Assembly (NCBI GenBank): GCA_024509875.1 | Contig: JAMPIV010000597.1 | Location: 310,001 to 374,000, forward strand | Length of the DNA stretch: 64,000 nt | Reading direction: 5' to 3' | Source of the DNA: Oreohelix idahoensis | Taxonomy: Eukaryota; Mollusca; Gastropoda; Stylommatophora; Oreohelicidae | In this document: positions 33,595 through 44,666 of the stretch, in pieces | Layout: each line of letters starts with the position of its first letter | Position numbering within the stretch: position 1 is the stretch's first letter | The notes under the pieces: model-generated | Seen by the model: only the letters and a program-made list of their open reading frames with translations | Database searches by the model: none | Told to the model about the DNA's origin: nothing | Made by a program: the position numbers and the translations under genes

Positions 33595-34762
33595 GTTATG
33601 TTCTTGTTAAGCAGTTAAGAGGCTATGTTATATTTCACTTTTTGCTCCTAAACCTTCGCATGGCGTTTCCCACAAAACGTCCAATCAGAACGAATGTATA
33701 TTTCCTGCTCTCATTTGATGCAGTCCATGAGCAGAATGAAGTGGGTCGGGGCATTTAGTCATTACTTTCCCCCTCGTGTTTTAAAATATCATTTTAAAAT
33801 TTTAACACATTACCTTCATCCGTATATGGCATGGCTTCTTCCGTTACTCTTAGGTAACCTTTCAAATCAGACTTGTAAGATAGTGTCCTCGCTAATTTGT
33901 CTCCCCAGACGGGTTTCTCTGTAATAATTATTACAGAAACGTCTTTTTTAGAAGATCATCGCTAGTTTTGGCACACGCTGTTAGAAATGTTCGCCACCTC
34001 TGTCCTGAAGTGTCGGCTGCACGAGAGTAGCATATCACCAGCGATGGCCTTCGCCAGCCCCTTTGAGAGAAAAGCTGTTTGGCGATTAGAGAGGCCTTTT
34101 TTTTAAAAATAAAATTTTGGCGAGGCGCATCCCGTTCAACCTAGCCGGTTATATTAGGGCGCATGTCCAAATATCAAAGACCTTTAGGTGTGGAGAATTG
34201 TTACTATTCTAGACACAGACGTTCAGCTTGATGAAGGCAATAATAGATGTGTGGTTACATGACAGCCAACGACAAATGTGAAGAAGACAAAGTTAATGTA
34301 GTTATTTGAGAGGAAATGACGATGATGAGTATGTTATGTCAGAGACGAAATAATGAAGTAAGTGCCCGCCTTCAACATTGCCGGGACTCCGCCATGAGTA
34401 AGGGTATGGTTAAGATAACCGTATGACGTCAAACTAGTCGGTAATGTCCCCTTTATGTTACAATATGGAGGGCCCTGCTTTGGAAACCGCCGATCTGGCA
34501 GTTCTCTTCGCCTGTCACTGGATCTCGTAAGCTGATTGAATGTGACGTGAATTGGTTCTTTAATAGCGTGCTCCTTACGTGAATGTAAGATGCTTATCTT
34601 CAGTGAAAAAAGATAGAGAGAAGGGGGGGGGGGGGGGGGGTGGAGAGAGATAACAGACATGGGGTGAAATAACGATTGGTTGGCTTAGCTGCTATAACTA
34701 ACATGATAAACAACTGTCCTGTTTATAATACATTCGTTAGTACACTCATTTCCACTTACACG

Positions 34763-34818
<56 letters not shown>

Positions 34819-35620
34819 CTCTCTCTCTGCGTGTATGTATGTTATAGCGGGGTTAACAAATGGCCAAAATTGTGAGTGGAGGATCCCTTAACGAGATAAT
34901 TCTCATCGCCGTTAGTTTTATTAAACCAATAATGTGCGGTTACCTCCCGCTTTTTCTCTCCCCGTCTGTCATTTTTCACTAATCCCTGTTTAAGCTGATT
35001 TTATCTGTGTTTCACTGTGACTCATATAATTATTGTGAGAATAATGACTAGTTAGCGAAATAGAAATGTAAATACATGTATTGCCTTACTCACACACGCA
35101 GAGAGAGGGAGAAATGTTTGTCGTCAGCTCCGGTTTTCACTTCTGGCATTCTCCATTGTTGTACTGTGATTTTTACCAGTAGAATCTGTGTGCCGTTAAT
35201 GTCATAGACATGCTAGAAGAGACAAAGAGAATCATGTTACAGTTTTTCGAAACTCCCTTTTCAAATGTTCCCGATAATCATTTCGCCCGCGCCTTCAGTT
35301 TTAATTCTCGACATCAGCTCTGTAGTGCTGGGGTTCCAACCTCTTTCAGTCCTCGCACCCTTTGGCTTTTTGGTAATCCTTCCCCCGTACCCCGTATTCA
35401 ATAAAGGAGGAAATACATTCTAAAGTTTACCATGCATATGCAACATAAGAAAATAAATAAACAGATTTTTATGAAACAGATTTTTTCATAAAGAAAAATT
35501 TATTCGGTACATAATATATCTTTGTTTTGTATCGTAAATTTGTATCAGAACACAGTCAAATGAATTGATTATATTTATTGTCAACCAACAGTATTATTCT
35601 TGGTATAGTTTTTGAAAGAG
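33595..35620. other. Stretch without recognised gene; simple repeats inside
   Basis: Contains a G run (34623-34640) and a CT tract (34762-34829). Near 35320-35400 the text CTGGGGTTCCAACCTCTTTC with CGCACCCTTTGG resembles one end of a hAT-type MITE, but no second end was found. Confidence 0.4.
34762..34829 (+). repeat. CT dinucleotide microsatellite
   Basis: About 30 CT units with one CTTT interruption. A shorter CT tract follows after AA. Confidence 0.95.
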
Positions 35621-35624
35621 GTAC

Positions 35625-35822
35625 GATACCTGAAAGGTGCCGGGTTCGAGTCATACCCAGCTGTAAATGGGTTCCTGACTTTGAGTTAAGGAAGGAAAAG
35701 GCAGCTAGGAAGGTAACTGGTCACCCCACCTCTCGATGCTGAACCTAGTAGGGTGAAGTCTCTAACATTTCTCTCCCCTACGGCAATATCTGTTGTGGGA
35801 CTACCTTGACCTTTACCTGAAT
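35625..35822 (+). mobile_element. SINE S1, copy 4
   Basis: Plus orientation. Begins with an intact B-box-like GGGTTCGAGTC, then CAGCTGTAAATGGGTTCCTG, AACTGGTCACCCCACCTCTC and GTGAAGTCTCTAACATTTC, matching copies 1-3 in the same order. The A box half is missing. It lies directly against the 5' end of LINE F. Confidence 0.75.
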
Positions 35823-37043
35823 ATCATATTTAGCCTCTCGAAGTTGCCTAAATGACAGAATAACAGACGATGACATTGCGTTAAATGGTTTTAAAACTAT
35901 TCGGCGCGACGCAAGCAAAAAACAAGAGACAGGTATAACAGTTTATATTTCCACTTCCCTTAATTTTCGCCGCAGAAACGACTTAGAGACAGCAGAGATA
36001 GAATGTGTATGATTGGAAATAAAGCTACCGAATCAGGGCCCATTTCTGGTGGGATATCTTTATCGAAATCCTAGTGCAGGACCTATCTGGTACGAAGATT
36101 TCACCATCATGATGGACAATGTATTTGCCACTGTCAAGGAGGTTGTTCTTCTTGGTAATTTCAATATCGATATACACAGTTCAAATCTAACATGGAAAAA
36201 TATAATATTATCGTACAATTTAAAACAAATAGTTAACCAGCCTACAAGAGTAACACAAGCGTCATCCACACTAATCGACCACATCTACGTAACATGCCCA
36301 GAAAACATCATATAATGCTCTGACCCTAATATTGCAATGAGTGACCATTATCCAGTATGCTGTACATGGTCAAAGAATAAATGTAAAGTTCCCAAAAATA
36401 AACATGTAAGTATTAAATTTAGAAGTGTCAAACATTTCAGTCGGGAATTATTTTTGAATGACTTGCTAACTGCACCTCTCGGCCGTGTTTACCAACTTCC
36501 TGATCCGGATGACGCTATTGCATACTGGACAACATTTTTGTATAGCGTTTTTGACACGCACGTACCAGCTAAGGAAATTCGCGTCAAACGACAATTAAAA
36601 TCTCCGTGGATCACGCAAGGAAGTGTTGGAGGCTATGAGGCAGAGAGATCAAGCGCACAAAAATAAGGACCTCAACACTTACCGGGTATACAGGAACAAG
36701 GTTCAATATTTAATTCGTAAAGAAAAGAAAAATCATTTTAGAAATATGGTTCAGAACAAATCAAATAGTAAGGAGATATGGAAGGCAACTAACACCTTAG
36801 CGAAAAAACGTAATGCACCAGACTCATTATCTTCCAACACTTCATTTACTTGTACAGACTTCAGCAATCACTTTCAAGCAGAAATAAGCAATCTGAAATC
36901 CACAATACCACATTCCCCTAGTGACTTAGACCAACTTTCAGCATTCTGTGAGAAGAAATGTACAAACTCAGTTCCGTTCTTCCGGTTCCGTTCCATTCTT
37001 TTGTCTGCTATGTTGCTGTTATACCCTGTTCAACCTGAAAGTT

Positions 37044-37315
37044 GGTTATAATTGGGGTATATTGTGTGTTAGGTTCTTCGGTGCTAATCGTCTGTTAGTC
37101 CTGAAAAGGACTGGTCCTAAAAAGGACCGCTAGCTGACTGTCTGGATACTTCTTCGCTGCTTGTCTGTTTATGGTGTCGTGGCGTTCTCATGGTGTTCAT
37201 TTCCTGCCTTACGGGTTACAAACGGTTATATTGGGTGTTAACGTCTTCTCTGGTATCGCGTTCCTAGTCCTGGAGATGATTGGTCCTGAAAAGGACCACT
37301 GGCTGCCTGTTCGGT
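37044..37315 (-). other. LINE G2 3' UTR: two hairpin-bearing modules
   Basis: Two related modules (about 37207-37315, then 37044-37144 in the sense direction) each carry a stem-loop. Sense-strand hairpins are GGTCCTTTTCAGGACC (37282-37297), GGTCCTTTTTAGGACC (37113-37128) and AGTCCTTTTCAGGACT (37097-37112). All have 6-bp stems and 4-nt U-rich loops. The first lies 23 nt after the ORF1 stop codon. Confidence 0.7.
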
Positions 37316-37320
37316 CTCTA

Positions 37321-38557
37321 CTATTCGTTGTCTGTTTTGGCTACGTGTTGTTCTATGGCTGTTGCTATTACCTTTGGTAAGAAGCCCATTATGGTTTTGA
37401 TGATTATTTGGTGTTCTGCTTCTTTTTTTCTTTCTTGATTTCTTGTTAGTACTTCTACGATTTCGGTTATTATTTTGTCTTTAGTTTCTTTGTTTTGCTC
37501 TCTACTTTTTGTAAGGATATCCTCAGCGATCCTTCTCTCTGTTTCAATTCTTTTGAGGATTTCTTCATTCTCTTTCTTTAGCTCTGTGAGATTGGCGATG
37601 TCGACTTCTATTTCGTGTTTGATGGTTTTCATGTTCTGTAGCATTGCCTGGGCGCTCTGTAAGGCTCCTGTTGTTTCGTCTCTTATATCATCTGAATCTT
37701 CGTTTTGTTTCTTGTTCGTCTCGACTTTGAGTTGTTGTTTTATGTCTCGCACCTCTGTGGTTAGTTTTACCAGCTGGGCTCTTGTGTGCTGTTACTGTTT
37801 AACAGTGCCGCCTGAAGTCACTCGGTTTCTTGCTTCTCTGAAGGAGATGTTTTTTGTTACCGATTCCTTCAGTATGGTCTTTGTCTCATAGAAGATCGGA
37901 CATCCACGGTATCTTGCCCCGTGGTTCCCGAGACAGTTTGCGCAGGTTCTGCTGGGGTTGCGTTCTTTATAGTTGGTGTCTTTTGTGTCCGGACTCTAGC
38001 TCGATCATCAGTTGGTTTGTCTTCTCCGTGTTATTTAGATTTAGGATAACTCCGTTGTCGTGTCTTGAAACTTTAGATATGCTCCTCTTGCCCGTTATTG
38101 CTTCAAGGATGCCGATTACTTTGTCGTCGGGTAGGGCCCTGAGCGAGGCCTCACTTCCCGATGTCTGAGTGATCTTAATGATCCTTTCCTGCAGTGCCAC
38201 GTGGGAAACGGCATTCTTTTGCTTTCGAAGGGTGCACGTTCCGACATCTGTCTCAGTTTGAGCGTGCGGTCTGCGGGACTGAGTCACATTCTGGCTGGTT
38301 GTCTGCCTCCGATCTCGTTTTACCGAATTTGTCTGGTCGCTGTGTGATGGAGGCTCGACTGTGATATCTTGGTTTGGTGGTGCTTTAACTTTGACGGGCT
38401 TCAAAACATTGCTATCTTCTGTCTTCGAAGTTTTGTGGCCGTGTTTTGCAGCTGTTGTCTGGTCACTGCACACTGGAGCACGAAGAAGAAGAAGAAGTAT
38501 AGTGCTGTCTTCACGATCTGAGAACAAACCGAATGATCTGGGATGTGATGATGTCAA
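37321..38557 (-). pseudogene. LINE G2 ORF1 (gag-like), deleted
   Basis: Sequence from the G1 ORF1 family in two frames: 38557-37967 (N-terminal low-complexity plus DNA/RNA-binding region) and about 37960-37321 (last zinc knuckle and coiled coil, heptads such as EEILKRIETERRIAEDIL). The deletion joins ELESGHK-type sequence to a segment upstream of CANCLGNHG. Confidence 0.8.
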
Positions 38558-40199
38558 TGAATGACGTACAAACTCAGTTCAACCCGACATTCCTTTTATA
38601 ACAGTTAATGAAGTGTATAACTATCTTCATGACCTTAAAGATAATAGCTCATCAGGGCTTGACGGAATTAGTAATCGAATACTGCGTTATGCTGCACCAG
38701 CTATTAGTGATTCACTAACTTATATATATAATCAGTGTATCGCCAAAAGTTATTTTCCTTCGGCCTTTAAGATCGCCAAAGTATATCCTCTCTTCAAACC
38801 TGGTTCGTCAGATAACAGTAACCTTAGTAACTATAGACCAGTTTCTCTTTTATCATCGCTATCTAAACCACTAGAAAAACACATACATAAAACAACACTA
38901 CAGTACCTAGTTAGCAATGACTTGCTAATTGACAGTCAGTCAGGGTTTAGACAAAAGCATTCATGCCACACAGCTCTAACTAAGATGATAGACAACTTGC
39001 ACCTAAACATCAATAACGATAACATATGTGGAGCAATCTTTGTAGACTTTAGGAAAGCATTTGATATGTCAGATCACGCTGTTTTAATAAGGAAATTAGA
39101 AACAGTGAAAATTAACTTTAAACTAGTGACATTACTTAAATCATTCCTGTCCGACAGACAGCAAGTAGTGTGGTACAATAACTCATTGTCAAAGCCAACT
39201 ATTATTGACACATTATTGTTCCTCGGGGTTCTATTCTCGGCCCTCTACTTTTTTCCATTTACATAAATGACCTTCCACTACACATCAAGCACTCATCCTG
39301 CGACCTATTTGCCGATGATTGTACCATTTATACTAGTGATAAAAGCTGCAACACGCTAGAAATATTGTTACAAAGCGACACATACAATCTTATTAAGTGG
39401 AGCAATGAAAACTGCATGCAAATAAATATCATTAAAACAAAATGTATGATAATATCAGCTAGACACAAATTACAAAACTCATTGAAAACAACACTTCAGC
39501 TCTACATTGGAACCTCTTTAATTGAAAATGTAAATGAAAATAAAACACTAGGACTCATAATTGACCAACATTTAAGTTGGAATTCGCATGTACAAGCACT
39601 AACCAAACAAACAGCACAAAAAGTTTACCAGTTAGCTAAAATCAAACATTTCCTAGATGAGGAGACTCGAAAAATGTTCCATACATCCCAAATACAAACA
39701 CATCTAGACTATTGTTCCACAATTTGGGATGGCTGCTCCATGTCCAACACTAAAAGACTCTATTCATTACAAAAACGTGCAGTGCGCCTAGTTTCAGACA
39801 AAAACCTCACACAGTGTGTAGACTCATTTACATATCTTAACATATTACCACTAAGAAAGCGCTTTCTCTTCAACAAAGCCAAATTTATTCACAAAATCTT
39901 GTCACAGAATGCTCCAAAGTATTTGTGGCCTATTTTAAAATACAGCGGAAGACGCAGTCAACGCTTAAATAAATTACACATCTCCAAGCCTAGTCTCGAC
40001 TTATTCAAGAAAAGTTTAGCTTTTTCTGCTGCTCATCTGTGGAATAATCTTTCACACGACCTAAAAAACACGCTTAGTCCATACTGTTACAATGTTGGGA
40101 TTTTATTTTATTTTATGTTATTTTCTTATTTTATTATTTAAGTAATATTTATGGAAGACGAGAGAAAGGAAGATACCTGTGCCAGAATTCTAAACCCTT

Positions 40200-42300
40200 T
40201 GAAAATAAAGTCTGGAAGGAAGAGCTGGAGGGAGAGTCATCAGCAGCTCCAAAATAAAAACCATTGTGATATCACGAGAGGGAAGAAGGCATCAGATTAT
40301 GCTAGGAGAACAGGTCATGGAGCAGGGCAACCACTTTAAATACCTTGGAGCTGTAATGGACTGGAAAGGAGGCGTCGAAGAAGAGTTGCTACCCGAAGAG
40401 CAGCAGCTGGGATACCTTTCAGGCCATAGATCGAGGATTCCTCAGTAAAAGAGAAGTTAGCAAGAAAATAAATGTAGCGGGAAGTTTAGATGTTATGAAT
40501 TAATGATATCCTGGACAAATAGGTGTATCAGAGGATACCAGGATAGTGCCAGATAAGAGACTGGTCTTATAAGTAATACCCCCTTCTCTGAAAAGAGCAA
40601 GGGTGTATAGACATCAAAGTGGGGTCAAGCTATGTAAGTTCTCAGAGAAGATGATGATGATGTACTCTGAGTCCCTAACTGCAACCTCCCAAGATCCCAC
40701 AAAGATTAATGATTATATTGTGTTATGTTTTATTTGACTAGTTTTCTAGGGGTATTTTAATGTAATATCTATAATAAATTTCAAATACAGAACTTTAAAC
40801 TTAATAAAACTTATCAAGCAAGTCTGAGTGAAATATTTACAATTTTATTTGTCCTGAACCGTAAAATCTTTTCCGGCCAGGAATACTCAAGAGAACTGTA
40901 AGGATATACTGTACACATATAGAAATAAATAAAATGAAAAGAATCTTCCCTCCTGAATAAAAGGTGAAGTATTACTAATTTTCACATAAAGTCTCTACTA
41001 CTAAGTTATTCACTTTCTCTGGCTGGTAAGTCACATAGGTATTGTTATCATTGTTTTCTTCATAAAGGGATATTGTTTATAAGTGTGAAACTTTGTTCTG
41101 GATCTCTGGATTGAGCTGAGCAGTGAACCCACATTCACTTATCTTGGATCCTGGTAACTGATGATTTCTTCTCCACCTTCCTTGACCACACAAATTTGCA
41201 TCTCAGAGCTTGGAAGCTGGGCGTAGTTCTGAGTTTTTATGTAGAACTGTAGTCCACAGGCTTCCTCACAAAATGACAGGTACTTTCCTAGCACTAGTGA
41301 GACATAACCATCAGGCATACAAACACAAGCTGACAGGCCGTCAACCGGCTCTCTAAGTTTGCTTTCAGTTCAGAACGGCAAAAGATGTGGCATTTCCCGT
41401 CTGATAGACTGCGTACCGCTTGGTTTGAATTTAAAATTTTGTGGCAAGCTTTTCGAGGTTTCCAGTGCTATTCATAGCGAAACGACTGGCCAATCAGAGC
41501 GTAGTCAAGAAAATTGTAAATATCTTACCGAAACGGGTTTTTAACTTGCTTGTACAAACTGAATAAACTTATTTTATTTATATTATAGTTATTATTGGAC
41601 CGATTTTACTTATTTAAGGTGATAATAAAATGGCCAATTTATCTCTATCTTTCTATATGTTTATCTTCGCGCTATTTCCTTGCATGTCAATATAATTAAT
41701 TTTTTTGTTGTAATTAAATTATAGACACTAGAAAAGGAGCTTTCTGATTGGTTCCCAATTTTGGACTTTTACTCTAGATTTTGAGCGCGGAAAATATGAT
41801 CGTTTTGGGGATTCAGATTCAAATTACGACAACAAAGATGGCAGTATACCGCTCCACCTATGTCCCAGTCTTGACATATGGGTGCGAGTCATGGGCAATG
41901 ACTACAACCCACAAAAGCCAGATCCAAACCTCAGAAATGAGGTATCTGAGGAAGGTGGTTGAAAAAAGAAGAAGAGACATGGTCCGCAACCAGATGATAA
42001 GGCAAGGCCTAAAACCCAACCCCTGCAGACCCAAGTAGAACAGTCCCAACTAAGATGGTTTGGCCATGTCTGCAGAATGGGATAAGATCGGCTACCACGA
42101 CAAGTATGGGAAACTAAGAGCCAGGGATCCAGTCCTCCAGGGCGACCCAGAGTCCGCTGGTAGGACAACATTAGACAATCTCTGAAGGATGGATGTCTAG
42201 ATTGGAACCAGGCCAGGAGGAAGACAGCTGATAGGATAGTCTGGCGCTCTCTCTGGCAAACCTATATACCGAGGGTAGACGAGTAAGTACTAAGTAAGAG
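40200..42300 (+). pseudogene. LINE family H fragment, split by LTR-like element R2
   Basis: Left part 40200-40467 carries KSGRKSWRE and, in another frame, QIMLGEQVMEQGNHFKYLGA. Right part 41837-42300 carries MAVYRSTYVPVLTYGCESWA, QTSEMRYLRKVVE, QSQLRWFGHVCRMG, PPGRPRVRW and NQARRKTADRIVWRSL. Both match the copy at 52013-54450. Several stops and indels are present (TAA in CRMG-DRL, TAG in PRVRW-DN). The tail is an AAGT-type repeat near 42280-42325. Confidence 0.85.
40473..41831 (+). mobile_element. R2: LTR-like element copy 1 (solo LTR), inserted in LINE H
   Basis: Starts TGTAGCGGGAAG and ends AATTACGACA. The flanks are ATAAA (40468-40472) and ACAAA (41832-41836), a 5-bp duplication with one substitution; the intact LINE H reads ACGAA at this place. 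It shares several blocks with copy 2 at 50441: CCTGGACAAATAGGTGTATC, ATACCCCCTTCTCTG, GGCAAAAGA near the middle, and AATTTATCTCTATC near the right end. No coding frame. At 1359 bp it is shorter than copy 2. Confidence 0.75.
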
Positions 42301-42810
42301 TAGAACTAAGTAAGTAAGTGCACTGTACTAAAAGTAAAATAAAATCTTTAATTATTAGCTATATTTTAACTTAAAACATGTTACACAAAAACTGTAATTT
42401 TAAGTCCATGGTCCCTCACCAGAATGGTCTAAATCTGGCCCCACAATTACTGCGGCTGACACTGTTGAGAAGCTTTTCTTTCCACTCTAAGGGCACGCTT
42501 AGCAAGGTTAAGAACCTCTACTGTAGTGTATTTTCTTGTGCAGGTTGTATTTAAGCATCTTCAAAGTGCGGTATTATTTATGTGCCCTATTTTTGCAAGA
42601 CCCCATCCTGGTTGGCTTCTAAATATCGCATGCTCATTAAGCAAATAACTAGGCTTATGAAAAAGAAAGAAAAATATGGCATGTTGATTACGTTCGTATG
42701 AATCGCATTTTGCTTGCATTGTCAGCCGACCGTTCTTTGTGTTAACACGCATTGCATATTTATAATAATTAAAATATGTTTTTTTAAAGCCTGGATTAAT
42801 TATTGTAATA
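42301..42810. other. Stretch without gene; possible single hAT end
   Basis: The reverse complement of 42499-42529 begins CAGTAGAGGTTCTTAACC, which resembles a hAT terminal repeat. The opposite end and TSD were not found, so it is not called as an element. Confidence 0.3.
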
Positions 42811-43008
42811 ATGCAGTTTATTCTCAGCGACGACCACCACGGCTAAAGATTTAATAAAGTATCACATGGGAGAAAGTTGCCACACTAGTACAGACATTAG
42901 AAAACACGCGGTACGGCAATAATGCAGTTTGTTCTCAACGTCGACCACTGCCGATAAAGATTTACAGAAGAATTTTATGGGACAAAGTTGCCACGCTAGT
43001 ACTGTGAT
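42811..43008 (+). repeat. 109-bp satellite, small array (2 units)
   Basis: Two diverged units containing AATAATGCAGTTT, TCTCAGCGACGACCACCACG, AAAGATTTA and GAGAAAGTTGCCACACTAGT. They match the larger array at 47885-48655. Confidence 0.85.
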
Positions 43009-44660
43009 GAATTTACCGTGATACAACGTTAAAATATCTCCAATTATAAAGAGAACATTGTAGGGATAAAAATAATGCGTAAGATACTATGATACATGCT
43101 CGCCTATGCCCGCATTTCCTAACGCCATTTAAACTAACTAGTTAGACGTGCAGACGAAACGGTACCCTTGTAGACTGGAGGGAAACGGAGATATTAAAAA
43201 AAAGGAAAAATATGACTGAACACATGTTTGAATCTAGAAAGGCTAAAAGACGCAAGTTGTAGTTTAGGTAATAAAAGAGGAAAAAAATTCACGCCACTAG
43301 TTGACACAATGTAAGGAAATTGATAGAAAAAGACCTTAGCTCTTATTCGAAACAGTCATTTCTTGGACGTTTTACGGTACTTGGTTGTTTTATTTGAATT
43401 CAGCGGCAAACGCCGTGGAGAACGTTCAACAACAAATTTCAAAAACTAACCTTGAGAAAAAAATATGTTTTTCTTAATAATAAAGTTAGGAATATAAAAC
43501 CTAGCTAGTTTGATAGCCCATCTTAAGCAGAGAAATAATATACTTTCATTTATACAGACGGACAGATAACATGGAAGATATTGACGAAAGACTGTATTGT
43601 TCACATCAGACTGGCAGACAGTATTGTTGTGCACACTTTCACTAAAGCCTCAAAATAGCGTCCTTGAGACACGGAAATGCAAAAATCTAGCTGTAATGAA
43701 CGAGAGGGGGAAGGTTGGAGAATTGTGGCTAAAAATAACTTAGGAGGCAGATTTGTGTAGGGGTTTGCGTGTAGTTGGTCCAAGAACCAAGTGTGTTTTT
43801 GTGAAAAACCAAGTAGAGACAGACGGATCAACAGACAATAATACATACTTGACTGAGATCTGACTGAAATTTGACTTTTGGTTTGAAGATTTGAAAAAGT
43901 TAGGGGGGAAGTCTGTGATTGGACAAATGTATTCATATTAGCGGGATAGAGACGCGCATTTTTGCCATTTGATAATAGTCTGTCCAGTAACCCAGTCAGT
44001 TATTTCCAGTGGTGTTTTCCCAGAAGACATTATATTCAATTTAGTGGGACGCCATACTATAGCCAGCAGCTCAGCTGAGTTTTGCTAGCATTAACTGTGT
44101 TCTGAATTCTGGTAAGAATGAAAGCATTTATCTTGTATATTTTAATATTTTGAGTGATTGATACTGCCATATCATATAAAATGATTACGACAAGTAAGTG
44201 CTCGCTCTAGGTCCCCAGCCCAAGTTCAGGGTCTAGAGACAAACAAAAAATATATGGACGCCTAACTAAGACTATGGAAGGCGGATCTATTATTGAGATC
44301 AGTGGGAACATATTACCTATCTTATTGAAGAAAAGAGGAAACTATTGAACGTATCTCAGATGCAATGCAGTCTTGGGGAACTGGTACTATATGAAAACAA
44401 CTGGGTAAGATGTGCTACGTTGGTCAGAGAGATCTGACCCATTCTGTGTAATGTTGATGTGTTGTGCTGTGTGTAAGAGTGGTGCAGTGGATAGAGTACT
44501 GACACATAGCACACATTTTGTTTCAGAATTGTGAGTTTCTGTTGTGGCACTAAAGGTAGTGCCACATACTTAAGCAAGAATACACAAGCAGATGTGTGTG
44601 CCGCCTAACATTTGTGTCGGTGCAGCCTAGCATTGTATTCCAGCTACAGAGAGGAGTGGG
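43009..44660. other. Stretch without recognised gene
   Basis: No coding domain. At 44470-44490 the text GGTGCAGTGGATAGAGTACT resembles a tRNA A box of a SINE head, but no B box or second copy supports it. Confidence 0.4.
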
Positions 44661-44666
44661 CCACAG

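Larger units (their letters stand above)
36975..38565 (-). mobile_element. LINE G copy 2 (G2), internally deleted, nested in LINE F
   Basis: Bounded by the 15-bp duplication GTACAAACTCAGTTC (36960-36974 and 38566-38580) inside LINE F. On the minus strand it encodes the N-terminal part of ORF1 (LRKQKNAVSHVALQERIIK, LPDDKVIGILEAITGKRS) and the C-terminal coiled coil (DIKQQLKVETNK to 37321). Compared with G1 it lacks about 400 bp, including the first two zinc knuckles; only CANCLGNHGARYRGCP remains. A TAA interrupts the frame near 37791. The 3' UTR, with two hairpin modules, is retained. The loss may predate insertion. Confidence 0.85.
35835..40145 (+). pseudogene. CR1/L2-like LINE family F, 5'-truncated, interrupted by LINE G2
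   Basis: Left part 35835-36974 encodes the end of the endonuclease (FLVGYLYRNPSA, VVLLGNFNID, NQPTRVTQASSTLIDHIY, MSDHYPVCC) and the linker. Right part 38581-40141 encodes the RT: SSSGLDGISNRIL, NYRPVSLLSSLSKPLEKH, SGFRQKHSCHTAL, IFVDFRKAFDMSDH, LFADDCTIY (near 39300), then the C-terminal GLIIDQHLSWNSHV and WNNLSHDLK. This pattern fits the CR1/L2 side of the Jockey superfamily. Lesions: TAA at 36313, a stop near 36664, and a frameshift near 39215 in the segment that should read PQGS-LGP. It ends in an ATTTT-rich tail. The two halves rejoin at the G2 insertion site. Confidence 0.85.

Noticed and set aside
35320..35400. Sequence resembling one end of a hAT MITE
   Set aside because: No opposite end or TSD.
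42499..42529. Possible hAT right terminus
   Set aside because: No matching left terminus or 8-bp duplication was found.
44470..44530. tRNA-like GGTGCAGTGGATAGAGTACT
   Set aside because: Only an A-box-like stretch; no B box at the expected distance and no second copy.
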